From Microlunatus flavus (lineage in GTDB: Bacteria > Actinomycetota > Actinomycetes > Propionibacteriales > Propionibacteriaceae), in NCBI RefSeq assembly GCF_900110855.1, contig NZ_FOFA01000001.1, positions 806,001-870,000 on the forward strand: DNA of 64,000 bases. Direction: 5' to 3'. The notes under the pieces were generated by a model. It saw only the letters and a program-made list of their open reading frames with translations, searched no databases and was not told the origin of the DNA. Made by a program: the position numbers and the translations under genes. This document shows positions 1 to 8,128 of this stretch, piece after piece; the first letter of the stretch is position 1; the number at the start of each line of letters is the position of its first letter.

Positions 1-464
1 TCTTCGACGAGCAGCGCGCGCGTGACGCGATCCTCGCCATCGACCGGTCGCAGCCGCTGCAGCAGCGCCTCGTGACGGCGGTCGCGATCCTCCAGGAACG
101 GACGCGGCGCGTCTTCGCGCTCTTCCACGCGCTGCGGCTGCGTCCGGGCTGGGCGCACGCCGACGGGGAGGACCCGCCGGCCCACGAGACGCTGCGCGCC
201 AAGCAGGAGCACGACCGCGAGCAGCTCGAGCTCGTGCTCGTCGACCTCATCGGCCGCGACGCCGACCAGCTGCGGTTCGCGCCGCTCGAGGCCGTGACGG
301 CGCTGCGCGCGGCCGTCTTCTCCCTGACCCACCCGCTGCTCGGCGACGAGAGCCTCGCCCGGCCCGACCGCATCGTCGACCTCGTGCTGCACGGGATCGC
401 CCGCACCCCCACGCCCCCGTCCCCGTCCCCGTCCCCGCACCACACCGAGGAGACCTCGTGCTGA
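1..464 (+). CDS. TetR/AcrR-type regulator, C-terminal part (5' truncated)
   Basis: The frame is open from base 3 to a TGA at 462-464 and its start lies before the window. The visible ~153 residues are helical with charged, Leu-rich segments and end in a low-complexity Pro/Thr/Ser tail. This looks like the ligand-binding half of a TetR-family repressor, but the helix-turn-helix would lie outside the window, so the family call rests on helix pattern and context. The stop overlaps the start of the following ABC exporter gene by 7 bases, so the two are translationally coupled. The likely role is local control of that exporter. Moderate confidence. Confidence 0.5.
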   Translation, partial: FDEQRARDAILAIDRSQPLQQRLVTAVAILQERTRRVFALFHALRLRPGWAHADGEDPPAHETLRAKQEHDREQLELVLVDLIGRDADQLRFAPLEAVTALRAAVFSLTHPLLGDESLARPDRIVDLVLHGIARTPTPPSPSPSPHHTEETSC

Positions 465-2197
465 TCAAGCTCCTCCGCGAACGCCTGCTCGCCCCGTACG
501 GGCGGCTGCTGCTCGGCGTGCTGGCCCTCCAGCTCGTCGGCACGCTGGCGTCGCTCTACCTGCCCAGCCTCAACGCCGCGATCATCGACCAGGGCGTCGT
601 CCGCGGCGACACCGCGTTCATCTGGCGCACCGGCAAGATCATGCTCGCGGTCAGCGTCGTGCAGATCGTCTGCGCCGCCGCCGCGACCTACCTCGGGGCC
701 CGCGCGGCCATGGGCTTCGGCCGCGACGTGCGCGGGGCGGTGTTCGACCGCGTGCTGTCCTTCTCCGCCCGCGAGCTCAACCACTTCGGCGCCCCGTCGC
801 TGATCACCCGCACGACCAACGACGTCCAGCAGGTCCAGCTGCTCGCGCTGCTGTCGTCGACCGTGTTCGTGGCCGCCCCGATCACCATGGTCGGCGGCGT
901 CGTCATGGCGCTGCGCGAGGACGTGGTCCTGTCCTGGCTGATCATCGTCGCGGTCCCGGTGCTGGTGATCTCGATCGGCCTGCTGATCTGGAGGATGCGG
1001 CCGCTGTTCCGCGTGGTGCAGACCCGCATCGACACCGTCAACCGGGTGCTGCGCGAGCAGATCACCGGCATCCGCGTGGTCCGCGCCTTCGTGCGCGAAC
1101 CGTTCGAGGCCGACCGCTTCGGTCGCGCCAACGCGGAGCTGACGGCCACGCAGACCTCGGTCGGGCGCTACCAGGCGGCGATGTTCCCGATCGTCATGCT
1201 CGTCCTGAACCTCTCCAGCGTCGCCGTGCTCTGGTTCGGCGCGCGGCGCATCGACGCCGGCGAGATGCAGATCGGTGCGCTCACGGCGTTCCTCACCTAC
1301 CTCGTGCAGATCCTCATGTCGGTGCTGATGGCGACGTTCCTGCTGATGATCGCGCCGCGCGCCGCCGTCTGCGCCGAGCGCATCGGCGAGGTCCTCGGCA
1401 CCGACTCCTCCGTCGTGCCGCCGACCGACGGCGTCACCTCCGGCCAGACGGTCGCCGAGGTCCGCTTCGACCACGTCGGCTTCACCTACCCCGGCGCCGA
1501 CTCCCCGGTGCTGCACGACGTGACCTTCACGGCCCGGCCCGGGCAGACGACGGCGATCATCGGCTCGACCGGCTCGGGCAAGACGACCCTGGTCTCGTTG
1601 GTGCCGCGGTTGTTCGACGCGACGACCGGCGCGGTCGAGGTCGACGGGGTCGACGTGCGACGGCTCGAGCCCGAGGCGCTGTGGAGCCGGATCGGCCTCG
1701 TGCCGCAGCGGGCGTTCCTCTTCAGCGGGACCGTGGCCAGCAACCTGCGCTACGGCAACCCGGACGCGACCGACGACGAGCTGTGGCAGGCGCTGCGGAC
1801 CGCGCAGGCGGAGGACTTCGTCCGGGCGATGCCCGAGGGCCTCGAGGGGCCCATCGCGCAGGGCGGGACGAACGTCTCCGGCGGCCAGCGCCAGCGCCTG
1901 GCCATCGCGCGCGCCCTGGTCAAGCGGCCGGAGGTGTACGTCTTCGACGACGCCTTCTCCGCCCTCGACGTCGCGACCGACGCGCGGCTGCGGGCGGCGC
2001 TCGCCCGCGAGACCGCCGGCGCGTGCGTGATCATCGTCGGCCAGCGGGTGGCGACCATCCGCGAGGCCGACCTCATCGTCGTGCTCGAGGACGGCCGCGT
2101 GGTCGGCCAGGGCACCCACGAGGAGCTGCTCGCCGGCTGCCCCACGTACGCCGAGATCGTCGACTCCCAGCGCAGCGCCCAGGAGGTCCTCGCATGA
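458..2197 (+). CDS. ABC exporter half-transporter, degenerate-site subunit
   Basis: 579 residues: a six-helix transmembrane domain (about 1-310) fused to an ATPase domain. Walker A is GSTGSGKTT (369-377) and the signature is VSGGQRQ (473-479). Walker B ends in Asp497-Asp498 where the catalytic Glu is normally found, and the H-loop position is Gln529 instead of His. The next gene has the reverse pattern, with an intact Walker B and H-loop but an altered signature. This is the arrangement known for heterodimeric exporters of the TM287/288 and BmrCD type, which have one degenerate and one catalytic ATP site. The GTG start at 458 overlaps the regulator gene. Its own stop overlaps the partner's start (ATGA). 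Substrate unknown; drugs or lipids are typical for the family. Confidence 0.93.
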   Translation: MLIKLLRERLLAPYGRLLLGVLALQLVGTLASLYLPSLNAAIIDQGVVRGDTAFIWRTGKIMLAVSVVQIVCAAAATYLGARAAMGFGRDVRGAVFDRVLSFSARELNHFGAPSLITRTTNDVQQVQLLALLSSTVFVAAPITMVGGVVMALREDVVLSWLIIVAVPVLVISIGLLIWRMRPLFRVVQTRIDTVNRVLREQITGIRVVRAFVREPFEADRFGRANAELTATQTSVGRYQAAMFPIVMLVLNLSSVAVLWFGARRIDAGEMQIGALTAFLTYLVQILMSVLMATFLLMIAPRAAVCAERIGEVLGTDSSVVPPTDGVTSGQTVAEVRFDHVGFTYPGADSPVLHDVTFTARPGQTTAIIGSTGSGKTTLVSLVPRLFDATTGAVEVDGVDVRRLEPEALWSRIGLVPQRAFLFSGTVASNLRYGNPDATDDELWQALRTAQAEDFVRAMPEGLEGPIAQGGTNVSGGQRQRLAIARALVKRPEVYVFDDAFSALDVATDARLRAALARETAGACVIIVGQRVATIREADLIVVLEDGRVVGQGTHEELLAGCPTYAEIVDSQRSAQEVLA

Positions 2198-4095
2198 GCA
2201 CGTCCACCTCCGCCCCCGAGCCCACCGCCACCCCGGTGGCCCCGGCCGCCAAGGCGCCCGAGCGTCCGGCGTACGCGGCCCAGGCCCGCGGCGGTCCCGG
2301 CGGCGGCCCGTTCGCCCAGCGCGTCCAGGAGAAGTCGCTGAACTTCCTGCCGTCGCTGCGCCGGCTGCTGTCCCAGCTGCGACCGGAACGCTGGGTGCTG
2401 GTCGGCGCGATCGCCCTGGCGGTGGCGGGCATCGTCATGAGCGTGATGGGTCCGCGGATCCTCGGGCAGGCGACCGACATCATCTTCGCCGGCGTCACCG
2501 GGCGGGGGCCCGTCGACTTCGAGGCGCTGGGGAACACCCTGCTCATGGCTCTCGGGCTGTACGTCGTGAGCTCGCTGGCGCTGCTGCTGCAGGGCTACCT
2601 GCTCAACGGCGCCGTGCAGCGCTCCGTGCGGCGGCTGCGCGACGCGGTCGAGGACAAGATCAACCGGCTGCCGCTGTCGTACTTCGACCGCCAGACGCGC
2701 GGGGAGCTGCTGAGCCGCGTCACCAACGACATCGACAACGTCGCGCAGTCGCTGCAGCAGACGCTGAGCCAGCTGCTCACGTCGCTGCTCACGGTGATCG
2801 GCGTGACGATCATGATGTTCGTCGTCTCGCCCGTCCTGGCCGTGATCGCCCTGGTGACCATCCCGGTCTCGGTGCTGCTGACGTCGGTCATCGGCAAGCG
2901 GGCGCAACGGCTGTTCGTGGCGCAGTGGCGCTCGACCGGCGAGCTGAACTCCCACATCGAGGAGGCGTTCACCGGCCAGTCGCTGGTCAAGGTGTTCGGC
3001 CGGCAGCGCGAGGTCGAGCAGGTCTTCGCCGAGCGCAACGAGGCGGTCTACCGCGCGAGCTTCGGGGCGCAGTTCGTGTCGGGGCTGATCATGCCGTCGA
3101 TGTTCTTCATCGGGAACCTCAACTACGTCGTCATCGCCGTCGTCGGCGGGCTGCGCGTGGCGAGCGGGGCGATGACGCTGGGCGACGTGCAGGCGTTCAT
3201 CCAGTACAGCCGCCAGTTCACCCAGCCGCTGACGCAGGTGGCGTCGATGGCCAACCTGCTGCAGTCCGGCGTCGCGTCGGCGGAGCGGGTGTTCGAGGTG
3301 CTGGACGCCGAGGAGCAGACCGTCGAGGGCGCCGTCGCGCTGCCGCCGGTGCGCGGACGGGTCCAGTTCGACCACGTGTCCTTCTCCTACAGCGCGGACC
3401 AGCCGCTCATCGAGGACCTGTCGCTGACCGCGGAGCCCGGACGGACGGTGGCGATCGTCGGGCCGACCGGGGCGGGCAAGACGACCCTGGTCAACCTGCT
3501 GATGCGCTTCTACGACCCGCAGTCGGGTCGCATCCTGCTCGACGGGGTCGACGTGGCGACGGTTCCACGGGCCGTGCTGCGCGCCGAGGTCGGGATGGTG
3601 CTGCAGGACACCTGGCTGTTCCACGGGACGATCCACGACAACATCGCCTACGGCCGGCCCGACGCGAGCGAGGCGGACATCCTCGCGGCCGCCGAGGCCA
3701 CCTACGTCGACCGGTTCGTGCGCTCGCTGCCCGACGGCTACGCGACGATCATCGACGAGGAGGGCAGCAACGTCAGCGCCGGCGAGCGCCAGCTCATCAC
3801 CATCGCGCGGGCGTTCCTGGCCGACCCGACGCTGCTCATCCTCGACGAGGCGACGAGCTCGGTCGACACCCGCACCGAGGTGCTGGTGCAGCAGGCGATG
3901 GCGGCGCTGCGCTCCGACCGCACCAGCTTCGTCATCGCGCACCGGCTCTCGACCATCCGCGACGCCGACGTCATCCTCGTGATGGAGGCGGGCGCGATCG
4001 TGGAGCAGGGCAGCCACGAGGAGCTCCTCGAGCGGCAGGGCGCCTACTGGCGCCTCTACGAGGCGCAGTTCGCGGCGGCCGTCGAGCCGGTCTGA
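2194..4095 (+). CDS. ABC exporter half-transporter, catalytic-site subunit
   Basis: 633 residues. The ATG at 2194 is chosen because it overlaps the upstream stop by four bases; the frame is open further upstream but inside the first gene. A Pro/Ala-rich cytoplasmic tail (about 1-65) precedes a six-helix membrane domain and an ATPase domain with Walker A GPTGAGKTT (423-431), Walker B LLILDE ending in Asp551-Glu552, and H-loop His583. The signature is VSAGE (527-531) instead of SGGQ. In the dimer this altered signature would face the first subunit's degenerate Walker B, and the first subunit's intact signature would complete this subunit's active site. The pair therefore forms one exporter. A strong hairpin follows. 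Confidence 0.94.
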   Translation: MSTSTSAPEPTATPVAPAAKAPERPAYAAQARGGPGGGPFAQRVQEKSLNFLPSLRRLLSQLRPERWVLVGAIALAVAGIVMSVMGPRILGQATDIIFAGVTGRGPVDFEALGNTLLMALGLYVVSSLALLLQGYLLNGAVQRSVRRLRDAVEDKINRLPLSYFDRQTRGELLSRVTNDIDNVAQSLQQTLSQLLTSLLTVIGVTIMMFVVSPVLAVIALVTIPVSVLLTSVIGKRAQRLFVAQWRSTGELNSHIEEAFTGQSLVKVFGRQREVEQVFAERNEAVYRASFGAQFVSGLIMPSMFFIGNLNYVVIAVVGGLRVASGAMTLGDVQAFIQYSRQFTQPLTQVASMANLLQSGVASAERVFEVLDAEEQTVEGAVALPPVRGRVQFDHVSFSYSADQPLIEDLSLTAEPGRTVAIVGPTGAGKTTLVNLLMRFYDPQSGRILLDGVDVATVPRAVLRAEVGMVLQDTWLFHGTIHDNIAYGRPDASEADILAAAEATYVDRFVRSLPDGYATIIDEEGSNVSAGERQLITIARAFLADPTLLILDEATSSVDTRTEVLVQQAMAALRSDRTSFVIAHRLSTIRDADVILVMEAGAIVEQGSHEELLERQGAYWRLYEAQFAAAVEPV

Positions 4096-4110
4096 GTCGA
4101 TCCTGCTCAG

Positions 4111-4174
4111 AAGGAAGCGCCAGTCGCGGTCTGGCGGCCCCAGAGGGGCCCGAGACCTCAGCTGGCGCTTCCTT
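4111..4174. terminator. Bidirectional terminator between convergent genes
   Basis: Perfect 13-bp inverted repeat, AAGGAAGCGCCAG at 4111-4123 and its complement at 4162-4174, with an inner GGCCCC/GGGGCC hairpin and a short T run on the plus strand. The right arm lies inside the last codons of the convergent DUF559 gene, so the hairpin also forms part of that coding sequence. Confidence 0.8.
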
Positions 4175-5027
4175 TTGCGCGGACCTCCGCCCGCACCGTC
4201 TCGACGAACTGCTCCGGATGCCCCTGGAGCATCCGCCAGGTGAAGCGGAGCACGGTCCAGCCCTGGCCGACGAGGGCGTTCTGCCGCCAGCGGTCGCTCT
4301 CGAACAGGTTCGCGTCGTCCTCGTGCAACCGACCGTCGATCTCGACGACCAGCCTCTGCGCCGGGAAGGCGATGTCGAGGAAGTACCGCTGACCGTCGAT
4401 GGTCACCGGGTGGTTCCCCCTCCACCCCTTGACGCGACTCTGGCGGAGCAGTCGGTGGGCCAGCCGCTCGGCCGCTGACCAGGGCTGGTCCCGGGAGTCC
4501 AGGAGCAGCCGGCGTCGGTCCTGGTTGCCGTGGCGGGCCGGAGTGAGCCTGACGGCGTCCCACAGCCCCGCGAGGGTGGCCGCCCGCGTGCGCAGGGCCT
4601 GGTCGACCGGGTCGCCACCCAGCTCGGAGGACAGGTCGAGCGCGGTCAGCGCGGGAGACGTCACCTGCAGCCACCGCCTCCTCACCACGAGCTCGGGCGG
4701 GATCCGTCGTCGGCTGAAGCGGAACCCGTGCTGCGGCTCGCGCTCCCACCGGAGAGCGCACTCCACCTGCTCGCCGCCGAGGTCGGGCCAGTAGGTGAGC
4801 TGGGCCGCGGTACGACCGACGACGACCGCGTCCGGCGCCCATCGCCCGAGGGCCGCGAGGCGCACGTCCTTCGTGGCCCGGGGTGGCCCGTAGACGCCGG
4901 GCAGCACCGGCGCCAGCACGCCGTCACGGACCAGCCTCGCCATCGCCCCCGCGAGCTCCGGATGGTCCCGGCGCGCGACCACGCCGTCCCGCTGCACGAT
5001 GTGGAGCACCTCGTCTCGGAGCCGCAT
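4158..5027 (-). CDS. DUF559-domain protein (Vsr-like endonuclease fold)
   Basis: 289 residues from an ATG at 5027; the frame is open further upstream but only as low-quality sequence. The N-terminal ~90 residues resemble the winged-helix start of AbiEi-like proteins (HIVQRDGVVARRDHPELAG, then LPGVYG). The C-terminal ~110 residues carry the DUF559 pattern, with FLDIAFPAQRLVVEIDG followed by LVGQGWTVLRFTW. That pattern is related to very-short-patch-repair endonucleases: the acidic VEIDG strand and the W-x-VLRFTW strand are its core. Such genes are numerous in actinobacteria and their role is unproven. A second one lies at 12108-12998. Three GGTGTTGTCC-like repeats lie just upstream, at 5047-5081. 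Confidence 0.75.
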   Translation of the reverse strand: MRLRDEVLHIVQRDGVVARRDHPELAGAMARLVRDGVLAPVLPGVYGPPRATKDVRLAALGRWAPDAVVVGRTAAQLTYWPDLGGEQVECALRWEREPQHGFRFSRRRIPPELVVRRRWLQVTSPALTALDLSSELGGDPVDQALRTRAATLAGLWDAVRLTPARHGNQDRRRLLLDSRDQPWSAAERLAHRLLRQSRVKGWRGNHPVTIDGQRYFLDIAFPAQRLVVEIDGRLHEDDANLFESDRWRQNALVGQGWTVLRFTWRMLQGHPEQFVETVRAEVRAKGSAS

Positions 5028-5046
5028 CCCACCAGGACGCCAGACC

Positions 5047-5084
5047 GGTGTTGTCCCAGGTGTTGTCCGACGGGGTTGTCCACA
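5047..5084. promoter_or_regulatory. GGTGTTGTCC repeat cluster with a DnaA-box-like end
   Basis: Two exact copies of GGTGTTGTCC (5047-5056, 5059-5068) and one variant, GGGGTTGTCC (5072-5081), lie 20-55 bases upstream of the DUF559 start. The last copy runs into TTGTCCACA (5076-5084), which equals the actinobacterial DnaA-box consensus. The same 10-mer recurs at 42198-42227 and 48707-48749. The binding protein is unknown. Confidence 0.5.
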
Positions 5085-5086
5085 GG

Positions 5087-5548
5087 TCAGTTCTGCGCGC
5101 GCTCCAGGAGGCCGGCCGCGACGAGGCGGTTGAGCCGGCGCTGCCGGTGCCGGTAGAACACCTGCGCGAACGCCCACGCCACCGGCGTCAGCACGCCGGC
5201 GCGCACCTCGACGAGGTCGGTGTAGCGGGTCATCCCGTGGACGTCGGTCAGCTCGATGCGGTGGTCCCAGACGTGCACGAGGTCGCTGTGGCCGGCGTCG
5301 TGCCAGACCTCGGCCCCGCTGCGCGGCGGCTGCGGAACGATCGTGTGCTCGCCGAGCGGCACCCGACCGGCCAGCCGCAGCGCGAACACGTACGGGCGGA
5401 ACGCCCAGCGCCCGGCGAGGACGGCGGGGTCCACCGGGGTGAAGGTCAGCAGCGGCCACGCGATCCGGCACAGCAGGACCGGCCGGGTCAGCTCCTCGGC
5501 GAGCCGTTCGCGGGAGCAGCTCTGCAGGGAGGAGCACCGCAACCGCAC
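5087..5548 (-). CDS. SRPBCC-like (START fold) protein
   Basis: 153 residues, no signal peptide. The pattern WDHRIELTDVHGMTRYTDLVEVRAG followed by an amphipathic helix with FYRHRQRRLNRL resembles the last strands and long C-terminal helix of SRPBCC (polyketide-cyclase/ligand-binding) proteins. Ligand unknown. The GTG at 5548 is the only start that covers the full domain. It reads into the repeat-containing promoter of the downstream DUF559 gene with a 59-base gap. Confidence 0.5.
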   Translation of the reverse strand: MRLRCSSLQSCSRERLAEELTRPVLLCRIAWPLLTFTPVDPAVLAGRWAFRPYVFALRLAGRVPLGEHTIVPQPPRSGAEVWHDAGHSDLVHVWDHRIELTDVHGMTRYTDLVEVRAGVLTPVAWAFAQVFYRHRQRRLNRLVAAGLLERAQN

Positions 5549-5647
5549 CCGGCCACGCTAGCGCTGCCAGGCGCCGCCGGACGCGAGTTCGTCACAGCCG
5601 TTGTGAGCGGGTCGTGCGCGACGGATCATGGGAACGTGCTGCGCCCG

Positions 5648-7192
5648 ATGCCCACCCGTACGCAGAACACCTGGGCCGCCGTCTGCGGCGTGGTCGCCGG
5701 CCTCCTGGGCATCGGCCTCTCCGACCTCGCCGCCCGGCTCGTCACCCCGGCTGGTTCGCCGCTCGCCGCGGTCGGGAGCGTGATCATCAACCTGCTGCCC
5801 GCCGGGATGGTCAACTTCGGCAAGGACTTCCTCGGCCACGCCGACAAGCCCGTCCTGCTGGTGGTCGTCGCCCTCGGGGTCCTCGCCCTGTGCGCGCTCG
5901 GCGGGATCGCGGAGCTCCGCAGCCGGGGCGGCGGACCCGCCCTGTTCGGCGTGGTGGCCGCGGTGGGCCTGATCTGCGTCTCGGTCGGGTCGGGCACCGA
6001 CGTCAAGGCGTACGTCCCCACCGTCGTCGGCGTCCTGCTCGCCTGCGTCCTCCTGAACAGCCTGGTCACCCGCCTGCGACGCTGGCAGCCGGCCCGCGTG
6101 CTGCCCGGGCCCGACGCCCCCTCCGACCCGTCGCGGCGCGGGTTCCTCGTGGCCACCGCAGTCTGGGGAACCGTCGCCGCCGCGGCCACCGTGTCAGGGC
6201 GCCTCCTCATCGGCGCCGCGAACCGCATCAGCGACGCCCGGCGGAACCTGACCCTCCCGGCCCCCGCCACCCCGCCGCCGCCGGTCCCGGCCGGCGCGGA
6301 CCTCCGCATCGCCGACCTCAGCCCGTACCTGACCCCGAACGACGACTTCTACCGCATCGACACCGCCCTCCAGGTGCCCGTGATCGACCCCGCCGCCTGG
6401 TCCATCCGCGTGACGGGGATGGTCGAGGAGGAGGTGTCGATGACCTTCGAGGAGCTGCTCGCCCAGCCGCTCGTCGAGCACGTCACGACCCTGACCTGCG
6501 TCTCGAACGAGGTCGGCGGCAACCTCGTCGGCAACGCCGCCTGGCTCGGCTACCCGATCCGCGAGCTGCTCGCCCGCGCCAAGCCCCAGCCGGGCGCGGA
6601 CATGGTGCTGTCGCGCAGCGAGGACGGGTTCACGGCCGGTACGCCCCTGGAGGCCCTGCTCGACCCCGCCCGGCAGTCCCTCCTGGCCGTCGGCATGAAC
6701 GGTGAGCCGCTCCCCCTGGAGCACGGCTTCCCGGCCCGCATGGTCGTGCCCGGCCTGTACGGCTACGTGTCCGCCACCAAGTGGGTCGTCAACCTCAAGG
6801 TGACGACCTTCGCCGAGGACTCCGGCTACTGGACGCCGCTCGGCTGGTCGGCGAAGGGCCCGATCAAGCTCGCCTCGCGCATCGACGTGCCGGGCGGTCG
6901 GGTGGACGCCGGCACGGTCGCCGTGGCCGGGGTCGCCTGGGCGCAGCACACCGGGATCGGCGCGGTGGAGGTGCAGGTCGACGACGGCCCGTGGGTGCGC
7001 GCCGAGCTCGCGGACACCGCGGGCCCGGACACGTGGCGCCAGTGGCGCTACGCCTGGGACGCGACGCCGGGCGACCACCGCCTCAGCGTCCGCGCGACCG
7101 ACGCCAAGGGCCAGCTGCAGGTCGCCGCCGAGGCGCCCCCCGCGCCGGACGGCGCGACCGGCTACCACTCGGTCAGCGTCACCGTCCGCTGA
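5648..7192 (+). CDS. Membrane-anchored molybdopterin-dependent oxidoreductase (sulfite-oxidase family)
   Basis: 514 residues from the ATG at 5648; a GTG at 5636 is possible but has no room for a ribosome site. About five hydrophobic segments lie in residues 8-180, the last preceded by SRRGF, which looks like a membrane or Tat-type anchor. The outer part holds the oxidoreductase molybdopterin-binding domain: DDFYRIDTALQVP, then LTCVSNEVGG with the conserved Cys expected to bind Mo, then GFPARMVVPGLYGYVSATKWV. A beta-sandwich Mo-co dimerisation domain (VEVQVDDGPW) forms the C-terminus. Substrate unknown; family members act on sulfite or on oxidised protein methionine. Monocistronic by spacing. 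Confidence 0.85.
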   Translation: MPTRTQNTWAAVCGVVAGLLGIGLSDLAARLVTPAGSPLAAVGSVIINLLPAGMVNFGKDFLGHADKPVLLVVVALGVLALCALGGIAELRSRGGGPALFGVVAAVGLICVSVGSGTDVKAYVPTVVGVLLACVLLNSLVTRLRRWQPARVLPGPDAPSDPSRRGFLVATAVWGTVAAAATVSGRLLIGAANRISDARRNLTLPAPATPPPPVPAGADLRIADLSPYLTPNDDFYRIDTALQVPVIDPAAWSIRVTGMVEEEVSMTFEELLAQPLVEHVTTLTCVSNEVGGNLVGNAAWLGYPIRELLARAKPQPGADMVLSRSEDGFTAGTPLEALLDPARQSLLAVGMNGEPLPLEHGFPARMVVPGLYGYVSATKWVVNLKVTTFAEDSGYWTPLGWSAKGPIKLASRIDVPGGRVDAGTVAVAGVAWAQHTGIGAVEVQVDDGPWVRAELADTAGPDTWRQWRYAWDATPGDHRLSVRATDAKGQLQVAAEAPPAPDGATGYHSVSVTVR

Positions 7193-7224
7193 GCGCCGGG
7201 CCGCGCCTCGGGCAGGATGGCGGG

Positions 7225-7983
7225 GTGCGCATCGCGACCTGGAACGTCAACTCGGTCGGGGCGCGGCTCCCCCGCCTCCTCGACTGGCTGCAGACCCGCG
7301 AGCCCGACGTCGTCGCGCTGCAGGAGACGAAGACCACCGACGCCGGCTTCCCGACCGACGAGGTCGCCGCGCTCGGCTACGAGGTCATGCACGTCGGCGA
7401 CGGCCGCTGGAACGGCGTCGCCGTGCTCTCCCGGGTCGGGCTCGAACCCGTCGCCCGGCAGCTGCCCGGCATGGAGGAGCCCCGGTACGCCGTCGCCGAC
7501 TGCGGCGGCCTGCGCACGATCAGCGTCTACGTGCCCAACGGTCGCTCGGTCGACGACCCGCACTACGCGTACAAGCTGGAGTGGTTCGAGGCGCTGCGGC
7601 GCACCCTCGACGAGCAGGACCCGGCGCAGCCGCTGGTGATCATGGGCGACTTCAACGTGGCGCGCACCGACGCCGACGTCTGGGACGTCGCCAAGTTCAG
7701 CGGCAGCACGCACGTGACCCCGCCGGAACGGGCGGCGCTGGAGTCGCTGATCGGCTGGGGCCTGGTCGACGTGACGGCGCGGCCCGGCAAGAACGACCGG
7801 CCCTTCACCTACTGGGACTACCGCGCCGGGATGTTCCACAAGGACCTCGGCATGCGGATCGACTACGTCCTGCTCAGCCCGTCGGTCGCGGTCCAGGACG
7901 CGTACGTCGACCGCGAGGCCCGCAAGGGCACCGGCCCGTCCGACCACGCGCCGGTGGTCGTGGACCTCACGCTGCCCGCCTGA
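7225..7983 (+). CDS. xth: Exodeoxyribonuclease III (AP endonuclease)
   Basis: 252 residues from the GTG at 7225. It carries the full exonuclease III signature set: IATWNVNSV at the N-terminus, LQETK with the metal-binding Glu, the VYVPNG loop, MGDFNVARTDADVWD with the catalytic Asp-Asn, MRIDYVLLS, and the terminal SDHAPVVVDL with the catalytic Asp-His. The enzyme cleaves DNA 5' to abasic sites and removes 3' blocking groups in base-excision repair. The length is normal for the family. A cluster of short dispersed repeats follows the stop. Confidence 0.95.
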   Translation: MRIATWNVNSVGARLPRLLDWLQTREPDVVALQETKTTDAGFPTDEVAALGYEVMHVGDGRWNGVAVLSRVGLEPVARQLPGMEEPRYAVADCGGLRTISVYVPNGRSVDDPHYAYKLEWFEALRRTLDEQDPAQPLVIMGDFNVARTDADVWDVAKFSGSTHVTPPERAALESLIGWGLVDVTARPGKNDRPFTYWDYRAGMFHKDLGMRIDYVLLSPSVAVQDAYVDREARKGTGPSDHAPVVVDLTLPA

Positions 7984-7994
7984 GCACGGACAGC

Positions 7995-8111
7995 CCCTGA
8001 GCCCGTCGAAGGGCAGGCGACAGACGCTCCCTGAGCGTGTCGATGGGCCCGGAGCGGGTCAGCGTCCCCCAGGGGTGCCGACCTCGTCCAGGCCCTTCGG
8101 CAGGCTCAGGG
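7995..8111. repeat. Three copies of a CCCTGAGC...GTCGAAGGGC dispersed repeat
   Basis: Copies at 7995-8014, 8029-8048 and, inverted, 8092-8111. The core reads CCCTGAGCCTGTCGAAGGGC with a few changes per copy. Copies 2 and 3 are inverted relative to each other and can fold into a hairpin between the convergent xth and flavin oxidoreductase genes, so they may also act as a terminator. The same element is tandemly repeated at 51628-51736. Confidence 0.8.
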
Positions 8112-8128
8112 AACGTTCCGCGAGAGGC

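Noticed and set aside
1750-4842. A ~1030-codon open frame on the minus strand across the ABC exporter genes
   Set aside because: Composition artefact of high-GC coding DNA: the translation is Arg/Gly/Pro-rich without domains, and the plus-strand genes have clear motifs.
4158-5548. One large minus-strand gene covering both the DUF559 and SRPBCC-like proteins
   Set aside because: The two are in different frames. The DUF559 gene has its own ATG at 5027, and sequence upstream of that in its frame lacks protein character.
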